DNA of 64,000 bases from Anaerobaca sp035448545 (GCA_035448545.1 DAOTJE010000006.1:62001-126000), one strand, 5' to 3'. Positions 23,287-32,845 are shown, counted from the stretch's first letter. Numbers and translations: made by a program. Notes: generated from the letters alone by a model not told the origin.

Positions 23287-25287
23287 TCATTCGAGGTGCT
23301 TGACGTTGGATATGCGACCGTTCCACCGGCACAACCACGAGCCGAAGAGCGTCATGCTTCCCGTCGGCTTCTGATCGATGCGGAAGATGGTGCCCCTTCG
23401 CCATTGGATGATCTCCTCGCTGAACCCCTTGGCGACGTATTCAGGCAGATCGAACCGTGACATCTCCAGCGGATCCGTTCTCAGGCGAAAGAGCGAGACC
23501 GTGTTCTGTTCCGGGTCGTAGACGAATTTGTTGCCATCCTGGATGAAGCCGGAGGGGCCCTGCTGCATCCAACCGGCGAAGAAGACCTTGCGATCCAGAG
23601 GCAACGGCCCAAGGGCATCGTCGCCGTCGAAGCCAAGTCCGGCCACCTCGAATCCGAGCAGACTCAGGATGGTGGGCACCAGATCGACGGAACTGACGGG
23701 ACTGGCGATGCGCTGTCCCGGCTCGATCAGCAGCGGCGCTCTCATGCACATCGCGATTCGCAATACCTCGTCGTACGCCACGCGTTCGTGCCCCTGGATA
23801 CGATGCTCACCGAAGGCTTCGCCGTGGTCACCGACGACGCAGAAGATCGTGTCGTCCGTAAGCCCCAGACTGGCCAGCTCGACATCCAGAGCCTGGATGA
23901 ACTTGTCCGTGTAGGCGATCGTTTGCCGGTAGCGGTCGGGCAGCGTCCCGGCCATTTCGCCGTACCAGGACGGGACCTCGTAGGGATCGTGGGTCACCGA
24001 GCACATCAGGGTCAGCAGGAACGGCTTGTCGTCCGACTGGATCCAGTCGCGGATCGGCTCAAGAAGAGCGAATTCGTCGGCGCCGAGGTAACCCACGAAG
24101 GCGTTCGGGTCCTTCAAGTCCTCGCGGGCGTAGAACTTCTGATAGCCGAGGTTGTGAACGAGCCCCGCGCGGGATTCGAAGGTTCCGGTGGGCGACTGGA
24201 AGAACGCCGTTCGAAAGCCCATCCCCTTCTCGAGGAGGGTCGCCAGGCTGGCATAGGGCTGTTCGACGGGCACGGTCTCGCCGATGTCCTGGCACGCGCC
24301 CGGTCGCCGGCCCGTCAGCAGGGCGAACAGCGCCTTGGTGGTGTGGGTCACGACCGCACGCGCGTTGGTGAAACAGACCCCTTGGGAGGCCAAGGCCGCC
24401 AAATAGGGAGTCGGATCGTATCCGTCATCATCGCTTTGCAGGTGGTGGTCTGCCAAGGAAGTGCAACGGTACTGAACCCCTTCCAGAACGACGATCACCA
24501 CGTTGTGGTTGACCCGGCGCGGCCGCAGCGAGATGGCGATGTCCTTGGCGTACGGGATTTGACGCGTGGCGTTGCTGAAATCGTCGCGGACCAGGTGCCG
24601 ATACTCCGGCAACAGAAAAGAGAGGATCGCCCGCGCCTGGCAGTTGAACCGCAGCCCGGCGGCCGTGATCTGCGCCGAACCCAGGCGAGAGGCGGCCGCC
24701 GTGCCGACGAGCGCCACGACAATCGCCACGAGAGAGAAGATGATCTTGGTGCGGAAGGTACGAGGTTCATACGCCGGAGCCAGCGGTCTCACCAGAGCGG
24801 CGAAGAAGAACGCCAAGGCGACGGCACTGGGCAACAGCAGCGCCGCAGCCGCAGCCGGCATGCGGATCAGGTTCAGGCCCACGAGCTTGGTGATGTTGAG
24901 CGGGTCGCGGAACCACGGCAACAGTTCCATCGGCAGGATCTGCGTCCCCGTGCGAATCAGCCAGCCGGCGTTCATCACCGACCACGTACACGTGATCGTG
25001 GCGACGATCATGGCCGCCCGCCATACCGCCTGGCGGGGCCAGCGATAGCAGATCAGTGCCAGGATCACCTCCAGGCTCAGAAGGATGGCGATGTCCGTCA
25101 GGATCCAACTGGGATACTCGCGCAACAATCCGTAGCGCAGCGCGTGGTAGAGCTTTACGACCAGACTGCAAACCAACGCCGCGTACACGATGACGCTCCA
25201 CGCCCGCGGGGCCAGCAGGCCGTAGATTTGCCAAACGAGCCGAAACCGCTTGCGCGAAAGACCAGGTTGTGGACTCTGCTCATCCAT
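23287..25287 (-). CDS. LTA-synthase-like membrane sulfatase-fold enzyme
   Basis: 666 residues. Five to six membrane helices (about 20-215) precede an extracytoplasmic alkaline-phosphatase-superfamily domain (about 260-640). Readable landmarks: metal-binding EGVQYRC after strand NVVIVVLEG, the catalytic-Thr segment VVTHTTKALFALLTG, THDPYEVP, and the metal site VVGDHGEAFGEH. This topology is that of LtaS and of phosphoglycerol or phosphoethanolamine transferases. In a Gram-negative planctomycete it more likely decorates a glycan or lipid with a phospho-group than makes lipoteichoic acid; the substrate is unknown. It is followed by no gene in the same direction for 560 nt. Confidence 0.85.
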   Translation of the reverse strand: MDEQSPQPGLSRKRFRLVWQIYGLLAPRAWSVIVYAALVCSLVVKLYHALRYGLLREYPSWILTDIAILLSLEVILALICYRWPRQAVWRAAMIVATITCTWSVMNAGWLIRTGTQILPMELLPWFRDPLNITKLVGLNLIRMPAAAAALLLPSAVALAFFFAALVRPLAPAYEPRTFRTKIIFSLVAIVVALVGTAAASRLGSAQITAAGLRFNCQARAILSFLLPEYRHLVRDDFSNATRQIPYAKDIAISLRPRRVNHNVVIVVLEGVQYRCTSLADHHLQSDDDGYDPTPYLAALASQGVCFTNARAVVTHTTKALFALLTGRRPGACQDIGETVPVEQPYASLATLLEKGMGFRTAFFQSPTGTFESRAGLVHNLGYQKFYAREDLKDPNAFVGYLGADEFALLEPIRDWIQSDDKPFLLTLMCSVTHDPYEVPSWYGEMAGTLPDRYRQTIAYTDKFIQALDVELASLGLTDDTIFCVVGDHGEAFGEHRIQGHERVAYDEVLRIAMCMRAPLLIEPGQRIASPVSSVDLVPTILSLLGFEVAGLGFDGDDALGPLPLDRKVFFAGWMQQGPSGFIQDGNKFVYDPEQNTVSLFRLRTDPLEMSRFDLPEYVAKGFSEEIIQWRRGTIFRIDQKPTGSMTLFGSWLCRWNGRISNVKHLE

Positions 25288-25414
25288 GGGGCCACCCTAA
25301 TAGTAGTGCAACGCTCGGGATACCGCAAGCGGGATTCAGCCGGTTGCAGGACTCCGCCGCAGGTGGATGTGGGGCTGATCCGGGATCGGAGCCCGAAGCC
25401 GCGCAGCTCGGTTT

Positions 25415-26248
25415 CTATGGCGAAGCGTCCGAGGGCTCTCCGTCCGGGAGCCGCTCCCATGGTCGGCTTCGCAACGCTTTGTCCAGTCCACGAGTCTCCA
25501 GCGTGAAGAAATCATCGAAGCTGGGCAGACTGTAATTGAGCAGTTGCTTGATCGTGTCCAGAGTCTCCGGCGAGTAGCAGGATACCTCCGCCGCCATCCT
25601 CTGGATCGCCGCATCCAGCTGCGAAGGGGCAACGACCTCATCGAGCAGGCCCCATTCGAACGCGGACGAAGCCGGCATTCGAGCGATTCGTGTCACCAGG
25701 CTGCTGGCCCGGCCCAAGCCGACGTAGGCCGGCAACAGGTAAAGCAGTCCGGCGCCGGGGGGCATGTCCAGCTCGCGTCCTTGATTGTGGAAGACGGTGT
25801 CAGAGGCCGCAATGCGGAAATCACAGGCCAGCCCGATTCCGAGAAACGGCAGGGAAACGTCGCCCTGAAAGACCATCATCACAGGTCGCTTGACCGACCG
25901 CAGCCAGCGAATCAGTCCGCCGAACACATTTTCCTCGCGCGCCATGACAAACCCGGCCAGCGGACTGGCAAATGCGCCCCGTCCTTCCATCGGCTTCTGC
26001 ATCTCGCCAAGTTGTTTCAGCAGCACGCTGCATCGCCCGGGGGAAAAGCAACGGCTGGTGCCGTAGAATACGAGGGCCTTGCCCGGATGATGGGCCAGGT
26101 CTTCGAGGAGACGGCGGAAACTCTCGATCGCATGCGGCGTCTCCGCGATGGCGAACACGTCGTCGCGAAAGCGAACGAGATCCGCCCACTCGAGCCGCTC
26201 TACCCCGAGGTACTCCTCCAGTCTGGCGAAGTCCGTCTTGTCGAACAT
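25415..26248 (-). CDS. Crotonase-fold (enoyl-CoA hydratase/isomerase-like) protein
   Basis: 277 residues. Crotonase landmarks are present: strand ALVFYGTSRCFSPG with the first oxyanion-hole region, the helix SVKRPVMMVFQGDVSLPFLGIGLACDFRIAASDTVF carrying the second oxyanion region, and RIARMPASSAFEWGLLDEVV. The usual catalytic Glu pair of hydratases is not obvious: the second position lies in LDMPPGAGLLYLLPAYVGLGRA. It therefore may be a non-hydratase member. Its start lies only 2 nt after the RND pump stop, with GGAGAG overlapping that gene, so it is the last cistron of the efflux operon. Why an acyl-CoA-type enzyme is linked to a pump is unclear. Confidence 0.78.
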   Translation of the reverse strand: MFDKTDFARLEEYLGVERLEWADLVRFRDDVFAIAETPHAIESFRRLLEDLAHHPGKALVFYGTSRCFSPGRCSVLLKQLGEMQKPMEGRGAFASPLAGFVMAREENVFGGLIRWLRSVKRPVMMVFQGDVSLPFLGIGLACDFRIAASDTVFHNQGRELDMPPGAGLLYLLPAYVGLGRASSLVTRIARMPASSAFEWGLLDEVVAPSQLDAAIQRMAAEVSCYSPETLDTIKQLLNYSLPSFDDFFTLETRGLDKALRSRPWERLPDGEPSDASP

Positions 26249-26250
26249 GG

Positions 26251-29200
26251 CTACTCTCCAACATGGATGTCCGTTCCCTGGTTCTTGCCCTTGCGAGTAA
26301 ACAGGTCGTAGAGAATCGGCAGCAGCAAGAGGGTGAGAATCCCGGAGATCAGAATACCGCCAACCGAGGCGATGCCTACGCCGGTTCGCAGTTCAGCGCC
26401 GATCCCCCGACTGACGGCCAGCGGAAGCATTCCGAGCACGGCCGCCAGAGTAATCATGGTCACCGGGCGAAACTGCTCGCAGGAGGCGGTTATCATGGCC
26501 CGGTGGCGTGGAATCCCTTCGCGGACGTGGACGTTGAGCTGGTCGACGATCAAGATGGCGTTGTTGACGACGATGCCGACCATCATGACCATGCCCATCA
26601 ACACGAAGATCGACATGCTCTGACCCGTGATGGCCAGGGCCCACATCACGCCGATCAGCCCCAACGGGATCGTCACCAGGATCAGCCCGGGTTGTTTGAA
26701 CGATTCGAGGATCGCCGCAAGCGTCAGGATCACCAGAATGATGGCCATCACGCCCGCTTCGCCGAAGGCGGCCACCGCCTCGGCCATCCTCTCGTACATG
26801 CCCGTGAACTGGTAGTCGTATCCCGGCGGGAAACGCCCCTCCGAGTCGATCCCGTCCCCGATCCGTTTGACCGCCGTCCCCAACGGCAGCTCGGGCGTGA
26901 CGTTGGCGAAGACCTTCGTGACACGGCGCTTGTCGTGCCGGGTGATCTGAACGGGCACCACACGATGCTCGATGTCTGCCAGATTTGACAGAAGGATCGG
27001 CTGGCCGGGGGCCCCGGGAAACAGGAACTGCTCGACCTGATCTCGGCCCTGCTCGTCGGCGAGTTCGACAACGATGTCGTAGTTGCGGTCGCCTCGTTTG
27101 AACGTGCCGGCTTCGATCCCTTCGAGGTTGGCTCGCAGGACCATGCCGAGGCTGGTCGCGGGGATGTTCAAGTCCGCCAGGACAGCCCGCCGAGGCACGA
27201 TGGCCACTTCGGGTTTGCCCGCCCGTACCGTCGTGTCCGGGTCCTCGATCCCCTGAATGCGGGCGGCCCGGGCCTGCGTCTGGATCGCCAGCCGGTTGAG
27301 GGTCGCCAGTTCGTCGCCTGCAATCAGCAGCTCGATATCCTGATTCTGCCCACCGACGATCGCCGGCTGGGTCACCGTGACGATGCACTCCGGGTAGCCG
27401 GCCAGACGCTTGCGGATCTCCGCCTGGATCTCCTCGATGGTCAGCGTCCGTTGATCGCGGTCGGAGAACGTCAGCAGCAACTGGGCCAGGTAGACGCCCT
27501 CTGTGGATTGCCCGATCACGCCTTCGACCTTGCCGATGGCGCTGAGCACGTGCTTCAGCTCGGGCACGTCCCGGAGCCGCTGCTCCACGAGGCGAACCCG
27601 TTGGACCGTCCGATCAAGATCGTAGGAAGTCGGGTACTCCAGCTTGACGAATACCCTGCCCTGGTCGCTGTTCGGCGCGAAGCTGAACCCGATCTTACCC
27701 CCCAGGGACATGGCATGGAAGAACAACAGGATCGTGACGGCCAGGACGCCCAACGCCGCAACGCGGTGCCTCTCGTTGAACGAGAGGATGCGCCGGTACC
27801 CGGCGATGGTGGCGTCCAGGAAGCGATTGAATCCCGTCTCCATGCGATGCAGGATCCCTTTCTGTTGCCCGTTGCCCGGACGGAGCAGGAGCGAACACAG
27901 GATTGGTGTCAGCGTGAACGAGATGAACAGCGACACTGCCGTCATAATGAGCATCGTCCAGGCCAGGGGTCTCATGAACTGACCGATGATACTGCCCATC
28001 ATGGCGATGGGAAACAGCACGACGATGTTGGTCCCGGCGCTGGCGACCACCGCCACGGTGACTTCCTTGGCTCCCAGCCGGGCGGCTTCCTTCGGATCGC
28101 CCGTGTCCTTGAGTCGCGAGACGATAGACTCCAGGACCACGATGGAATTCGTCACCAGAATGCCTACCGACAGACCGATCGAGATCAGCGTCGAGGTGTT
28201 CAGCGTGTAACCGGCCAGTTGCATGAAGAACAAACCGATGACGATCGTCAACGGCATCGTGATCGCAACCACCAGTGTGGCTCGGACGTTGTACAGGAAG
28301 AAGAACAGAATCGCCGCCGTCAGCAGAATCCCTTGCCCTACGTTGCTCCAGGCGCTTCGGACGGAGGCCTCGATGAACCGTCCGTCGTCGCTGACCCAGA
28401 CGAGCTCCATACCGCCGGGCAGTTGTTCGCGGAGACGGTCGAATGCCTCGCGGACGCCGCGGACCACCTTCACGGCGTTGGCGTCCGCCTTCTTGATGAC
28501 CTTCACGTACACGCACGGTTTGCCGTCGATGGTGGCCTTCTGGCGGAGTTCTTCGGTGGTCATGACCACCGTGCCGATGTCGCGAAGGTAGCAGCGCCGG
28601 CCGTCCTCGCCGGCCACTTCGAGCGAGGCAATCTCCGGAACGTCTTTGTATTCGGCGTCGAACTTCACGGAATACTCCCGGCCGTGGTCCGTCACGCGAC
28701 CGCTCGGAATCGTCCGCACCGCCTGCTGGATCGCCTGGACGACGTTCAGACTCGACAGGCCCTTGGCGGCCAGTCGCTGGCGGTCCAGCAGCACGTGTAC
28801 CTCGCGCCGGGCCCCGCCAACGAGCTCGACGTTCGCGACGCCGGCGATGACCGTCAGGCGGTCGCGCAGCGTGTTGTTGGCGTAATCGTACAGCTCGTCG
28901 AGAGGAACATCGCCCGTCAGCGCCATGTTGATGATGGGCTGGGCGTTGATGTCGAACTTCAGGATCTTCGGGTCTTCCACGTCTTGGGGGAAGTCCGCCT
29001 TGATCAGGTCGAGCTTCTCGCGCACGTCGGTCGCCGCGATATCCACGTCCACGTCCAGCTCAAACTCGAGCAGGGTCTGGCAGACATTCTCCATGCAGGC
29101 GGAGCTGACGTGTTTGAGGCCGTCGATGGTGACGACCTGATCCTCGATGCGTTTGGCCACGTCCGTCTCGATCTGCTCCGGACTGGCGCCGGGATAGACC

Positions 29201-29346
29201 GTGGTCACCGTGATATAGGGCACGTCCATCTTGGGCATCAGCTCCAGACCCAGCTTGCGGTACGCGTTCAAACCCAGCAGGGCCAGGCCGATGATCAGAC
29301 AGCTCATGGCGATGGGCCGGCGGATGGAGGCATCGGACAAGAACAT
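26251..29346 (-). CDS. RND-family efflux permease
   Basis: 1031 residues from ATG 29346 (MFLSDASIRRPIAMS), with GGAGGAG 5 nt upstream; the start overlaps the adaptor stop by one base. Inner-membrane trimeric pump that exports substrates through the adaptor and TolC-like channel. Topology is complete: 12 helices, two large periplasmic loops with porter-domain text (YPGASPEQIETDVAKRIEDQV, IIGSFM-like core). In TM4 the motif is GILVTNSIVVLE (Thr399-Asn400) where AcrB has the essential Asp407-Asp408, and in TM10 NNAILIVD (Asn928) where AcrB has Lys940. Energy coupling must differ from the AcrB scheme or use other residues. Substrate unknown. Confidence 0.93.
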   Translation of the reverse strand: MFLSDASIRRPIAMSCLIIGLALLGLNAYRKLGLELMPKMDVPYITVTTVYPGASPEQIETDVAKRIEDQVVTIDGLKHVSSACMENVCQTLLEFELDVDVDIAATDVREKLDLIKADFPQDVEDPKILKFDINAQPIINMALTGDVPLDELYDYANNTLRDRLTVIAGVANVELVGGARREVHVLLDRQRLAAKGLSSLNVVQAIQQAVRTIPSGRVTDHGREYSVKFDAEYKDVPEIASLEVAGEDGRRCYLRDIGTVVMTTEELRQKATIDGKPCVYVKVIKKADANAVKVVRGVREAFDRLREQLPGGMELVWVSDDGRFIEASVRSAWSNVGQGILLTAAILFFFLYNVRATLVVAITMPLTIVIGLFFMQLAGYTLNTSTLISIGLSVGILVTNSIVVLESIVSRLKDTGDPKEAARLGAKEVTVAVVASAGTNIVVLFPIAMMGSIIGQFMRPLAWTMLIMTAVSLFISFTLTPILCSLLLRPGNGQQKGILHRMETGFNRFLDATIAGYRRILSFNERHRVAALGVLAVTILLFFHAMSLGGKIGFSFAPNSDQGRVFVKLEYPTSYDLDRTVQRVRLVEQRLRDVPELKHVLSAIGKVEGVIGQSTEGVYLAQLLLTFSDRDQRTLTIEEIQAEIRKRLAGYPECIVTVTQPAIVGGQNQDIELLIAGDELATLNRLAIQTQARAARIQGIEDPDTTVRAGKPEVAIVPRRAVLADLNIPATSLGMVLRANLEGIEAGTFKRGDRNYDIVVELADEQGRDQVEQFLFPGAPGQPILLSNLADIEHRVVPVQITRHDKRRVTKVFANVTPELPLGTAVKRIGDGIDSEGRFPPGYDYQFTGMYERMAEAVAAFGEAGVMAIILVILTLAAILESFKQPGLILVTIPLGLIGVMWALAITGQSMSIFVLMGMVMMVGIVVNNAILIVDQLNVHVREGIPRHRAMITASCEQFRPVTMITLAAVLGMLPLAVSRGIGAELRTGVGIASVGGILISGILTLLLLPILYDLFTRKGKNQGTDIHVGE

Positions 29347-30593
29347 CACTTCTCCTCCTGTTGAACGCTGACCGCCATGCCCGCCTCCACCATAGACTGG
29401 CCTATGGTGACGACCGCGGCTCCCTCCTTCACTTCGCCCTCGCGAATCTCGGTCCAGCCGTCGGTCTCGATTCCCGTCGTGACGGGAACCTGCCGCGCCA
29501 CGGCATTCTCGATGACGAAGACGACCGTCTGCCCGCCTCGCTGCTGGACCGCCTGCGAAGGCACGCCGAGACCCCGGCGGCTCTCCAGGGCTACGACAAT
29601 CTGGGCCATGGCCCCGGAAGTCACCCCTTCCGGCGGATCGGTCAGGAGGCATTTGACTTCGAAGGTACGCAGTCTCGGATCGATAGTCGGACTCTTGTAG
29701 GTGATGACATGCCGACCCATATCCACGCCGGATGCCTGAATCCTCACCGCCGTCTGCCCCGGGATCACCGCGGCGTAGTATTCCGCGGGCAGGAAGGCCG
29801 TCATTTCAACGACCGAGGTGTCATCAATTCGCACGACCGGTCGGCCCGGGTTGCCCATCTCCCCCGGTTCCTGGAGGCGAGCGCTGATCTTGCCGTCGAT
29901 CGGGGCATAAACCACTGCGTCGGCCAGGTCCTTGCGGGCGATCGCCAGTTCCGCTTGGCTCTGCGCTTCCTTGGCGACTGCCACCTCTACCTGGGCCTCC
30001 GCCAGCTTGCGGGAGGCCTGAAGCTGCCGATAGCGCGACTGCTGCTGCTCGAACGCGTCGGCGGTGACCGCCTGCTTGTCCCGTAACCGTTCGAAACGGT
30101 CGTAATCGAGCTGAGCCTTCTCCAGGTCCACCATGATTCGTTCGAGATTGGCCGCTGCTTCACGGCTGGCACTTCGCGCCACCAGAGTCGCATGCTCCTT
30201 GATCTGCACGTTCTTCTCGAGATTGGCCGCATCCGTTTGAAAGAGTCTGGTCTTTCCCGCCGCGACGGTATCGCCCTCCTCGACGAAGATCGCCTCGATC
30301 GTCCCTGGGACTCGTGGAGAAACCATCGCAAAATTCTTGCTCTCCAGGTTTCCCTGAACCACGAGCACGCGTTCGAAATCCCGAATCGCCGCGGCGGTCG
30401 TGACCACGGGAGTGCGCTGGGGTCGGCTCTGCAATTCGGTCGCCGCTGGTTGCCCGGCCCGGCTCTTCTGCTGATACAGAAGGTATCCGCCCGCGCCGAG
30501 GCAGACGAGCGCCGCGACGCCGATCGAGACGTTTCGCGCTGTATGGGACTTGCCGGATGGTGTTTTCTTCCCATTCTCAGGATGGGCCGTCAT
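29346..30593 (-). CDS. RND efflux periplasmic adaptor (membrane fusion protein)
   Basis: 415 residues from ATG 30593 (MTAHPENGKK); this start lies inside the end of the outer-membrane gene (17-nt overlap). N-terminal membrane anchor (about 20-37, VSIGVAALVCLGAGGYLLY) instead of a lipobox. Lipoyl-like halves (VLVVQGNLESKNFAMVSPRVPGTIEAIFVEEGDTVAAG and VYAPIDGKISARLQEPGEMG), a long alpha-hairpin between them (about 110-190) and beta-barrel plus membrane-proximal domains. It links pump and channel across the periplasm. Gene order tetR-channel-adaptor-pump-crotonase with overlaps throughout indicates one operon. Confidence 0.93.
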   Translation of the reverse strand: MTAHPENGKKTPSGKSHTARNVSIGVAALVCLGAGGYLLYQQKSRAGQPAATELQSRPQRTPVVTTAAAIRDFERVLVVQGNLESKNFAMVSPRVPGTIEAIFVEEGDTVAAGKTRLFQTDAANLEKNVQIKEHATLVARSASREAAANLERIMVDLEKAQLDYDRFERLRDKQAVTADAFEQQQSRYRQLQASRKLAEAQVEVAVAKEAQSQAELAIARKDLADAVVYAPIDGKISARLQEPGEMGNPGRPVVRIDDTSVVEMTAFLPAEYYAAVIPGQTAVRIQASGVDMGRHVITYKSPTIDPRLRTFEVKCLLTDPPEGVTSGAMAQIVVALESRRGLGVPSQAVQQRGGQTVVFVIENAVARQVPVTTGIETDGWTEIREGEVKEGAAVVTIGQSMVEAGMAVSVQQEEK

Positions 30594-31992
30594 GCTCTGG
30601 CTCCTCGATGTCGATCTGGGTCTTTCCCATGACATTCAGTAATGTGGCAATGCCGACCTGGTGCTGGAACTTCGCCGCGATGGCCTGCACGCGCGCCTTG
30701 TCCCGCTGCGCCGCCAGATCGAGCATTTCCGATGAATCGATCAGTCCTTCCCGCCACTTCTGCTCGGCCTCCACGACTCGCTCGACGGCCACATCATAGG
30801 CACTCTGGGCCACGGCGGCCTGTTCCGCGGCGGTTTCGAGCATCAGATGGGATCGGATCACCTCCAGGATGACCGTCAGAGAAGCGTTTTCTCTCTGCAG
30901 AAAACTCTCCTCGCGACGCGCCCTGGCGGCCTTGTATTCGTTGACATTGGCGAACCCGTTGAAGAGAGTCATCGTTCCCGAGAGACCATAGACCCACTGC
31001 CCCGAGGTATCGACGAAGTCGTCGATCGAGTCCGGATACGTGGCGAAACCGAACACTTGAGGAAGAAAGTCGGACACCGCAATCTTGACTTGTTCCTTTT
31101 GAATCTCGATGTTCCGATCCGCGATACGCAGATGGGGATGGTTCAGCAGCGCTTCGGCGATCCGGTCTTCGAGAGTACCGCCCGGTGCTTCCAGCGGCGT
31201 CTGGGCCGCCAGTGTGATCTCCGCCACGGGAGACAGCCCCATCGCCGCCAGAAGATCGGCCTTCGCCCGCCGCAGTTCACGCTGCATGCGCTGCCGTTCC
31301 ACCCGGCGCGTCTGCACGAGGACCTGTGCCTGATCGGCCTGCCAGGCGCTGACGAGCCCCTCCTGATGGAGCGACCGCAACCGCTTCTCGGTCTCCAGTG
31401 CCGCTGTCAGTTCGCTGTCCAGCGCATGGTCCATCTCCTCCAGCGACAGGCACTGGTAATAGAGCACCGTGATCTGCAGGACCGTGACCTGTCGAGTGTA
31501 CGTTGTCACCAGCTCGGCGATCTCCGCCCCCCGCTTGTGCATCGCGTAGAGGAACCACGTCGCGGGATTGAAGATTGACATGTTCGCCTGCCAGGTGATC
31601 GTCCGGACCTTGTCGATGCGCAGGGTCGTGTCAGACAGCTCCAGGGCAATGGCCGGGTCGAACTCGTAGTGCATATAGCCGACATCCAGAACAGGCAGGA
31701 AGTTGGCGAAAGCGATCTTGCGTTCGAGGGTTGCGATGCGTTGCTGAATCTGAGAGCTCCGGACGTCCAGGTTGTTCTCCAGTGCGATGCGTATGCAGGC
31801 GTCGAGATTCAGCGGCCCCCTGACGCTCAGCATCTCCTCGGTCTTCTGTGCCAGCTCCGCCGGATAGCGCTGGGCGTGTTCGGCCCGCACTTTCTGGCCG
31901 TCGAAGGACCGGCAGCCCGTCAGCGCTATGACCAGCACGATCGCAATGCCCGTCACGCCGATGGCCCCACAGACGGTTCTGATTCTACCCAT
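30577..31992 (-). CDS. TolC-like outer-membrane efflux lipoprotein
   Basis: 471 residues. Signal peptide with lipobox ALTGC (Cys26). The protein has the TolC tandem layout: NLDACIRIALENNLDVRSSQIQQRIATLERKIAFANFLPVLDVG in the first half and LEDRIAEALLNHPHLRIADRNIEIQKEQVKIAVSDFLPQVFGF in the second, each followed by a strand and long coiled-coil helices (ETEKRLRSLHQEGLVSAWQADQAQVLVQTRRVERQRMQRE). It forms the trimeric exit duct for the RND pump encoded two genes on. Its start overlaps the end of tetR by 8 nt. Confidence 0.92.
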   Translation of the reverse strand: MGRIRTVCGAIGVTGIAIVLVIALTGCRSFDGQKVRAEHAQRYPAELAQKTEEMLSVRGPLNLDACIRIALENNLDVRSSQIQQRIATLERKIAFANFLPVLDVGYMHYEFDPAIALELSDTTLRIDKVRTITWQANMSIFNPATWFLYAMHKRGAEIAELVTTYTRQVTVLQITVLYYQCLSLEEMDHALDSELTAALETEKRLRSLHQEGLVSAWQADQAQVLVQTRRVERQRMQRELRRAKADLLAAMGLSPVAEITLAAQTPLEAPGGTLEDRIAEALLNHPHLRIADRNIEIQKEQVKIAVSDFLPQVFGFATYPDSIDDFVDTSGQWVYGLSGTMTLFNGFANVNEYKAARARREESFLQRENASLTVILEVIRSHLMLETAAEQAAVAQSAYDVAVERVVEAEQKWREGLIDSSEMLDLAAQRDKARVQAIAAKFQHQVGIATLLNVMGKTQIDIEEPEHDGPS

Positions 31993-32611
31993 TCAAGATT
32001 CCTCTGAAGAACAGCTCCTCGATGTGGGCCACTCTCTGTTCCAGCGCGCTTTCTTCCGTGTCCTCGGCCACAGAGAATACAATTGCACGCAATGCGGCAT
32101 CCAGGGCCAGTGAAACCACGCGCGGATCGAGGGCCCGAAACGTTCCTCGGCGAACGCCCGCGGCGTAGACCTGTCTGAGCCTCGCCTGCAACGTATCGTG
32201 AACCTTGCCGGCCGTTTCGCTGAAGTGGGCCGTGCCGATGTGCGTCAACGGTCCTTGGTTGGCCCGGAGAAATAACCGAATCGCCGCCGAATTCTCACGG
32301 AAAACACGGATGCTGGCTCTGATGAAACCGGCCAGTTTCTCCTTCTCGTCCGCGCCGCCCTCCAGGATCGGCTGGACGACCGACAGAACATTGTCGGCTA
32401 CCTCGTTCATGATCTCCCGGTACAGTGTCTCTTTGCTGTCGAAGAAGTTGTAGATCGTTCCGGTGGCGAACTCGGCCTCGGCGGCGATCTCCTGCATCGA
32501 CACGTTGTGGAAGCCCTTCTCGGAGAAGAGCCTCATCGCCGCTTCCACAATCTCATCCCTGTGACGCTGACGCTCACGTTGCCTCCGGGACGGTCTCGTC
32601 GTTTCGGCCAT
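31985..32611 (-). CDS. TetR-family repressor of the efflux operon
   Basis: 208 residues from ATG 32611 (MAETTRPSRRQRERQ); an extension to 32650 lacks a ribosome site. N-terminal TetR helix-turn-helix: RDEIVEAAMRLFSEKGFHNVSMQEIAAEAEFATGTIYNFFDSKETLYREIM, the standard family signature, then a ligand-binding helical domain of the AcrR-like C-terminal type. It is the first cistron of the pump operon (8-nt overlap with the channel gene). Two TTCATA-T-TATG sites stand 60-90 bp upstream over the promoter, so autoregulation with release by a pump substrate is expected. Confidence 0.93.
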   Translation of the reverse strand: MAETTRPSRRQRERQRHRDEIVEAAMRLFSEKGFHNVSMQEIAAEAEFATGTIYNFFDSKETLYREIMNEVADNVLSVVQPILEGGADEKEKLAGFIRASIRVFRENSAAIRLFLRANQGPLTHIGTAHFSETAGKVHDTLQARLRQVYAAGVRRGTFRALDPRVVSLALDAALRAIVFSVAEDTEESALEQRVAHIEELFFRGILNG

Positions 32612-32669
32612 GGCTCGCACCCACAGACACCACACAAAGCGAACTGACAATCATAGGATAACTGTAATA

Positions 32670-32701
32670 TTCATATTATGAATCCATGTTCATATTATGC
32701 A
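32670..32701 (-). promoter_or_regulatory. Tandem TetR operator over the tetR promoter
   Basis: TTCATATTATGAA (32670-32682) is a perfect 6-1-6 palindrome; TTCATATTATGCA (32689-32701) repeats it with one mismatch, 19 nt on, i.e. about two helical turns. On the minus strand TTGCAT (32702-32697), 18-nt spacer, TAATAT (32678-32673) forms a possible promoter wholly covered by the two sites. Confidence 0.6.
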
Positions 32702-32817
32702 AGACAATTTCGAAAATAAAACACATATGTGATGCAAGCCATTGCATATGAGACAGTTATGGCTATATCATTCTGGCGGCCATTGCGCGGATATTCCGGC
32801 AGCGTCGCCTTTTATGC

Positions 32818-32845
32818 TTGTCGGTGACTGGATGGCGGGTACAAT
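32818..32845 (+). promoter_or_regulatory. Candidate promoter of the tRNA-Ser gene
   Basis: TTGTCG (32818-32823), 16-nt spacer, TACAAT (32840-32845), about 57 nt before the mature tRNA 5' end. Confidence 0.4.

Noticed and set aside
27451..29364. A long plus-strand frame opposite the RND pump
   Set aside because: Antisense to an unmistakable pump gene; high-GC codon usage opens such frames.
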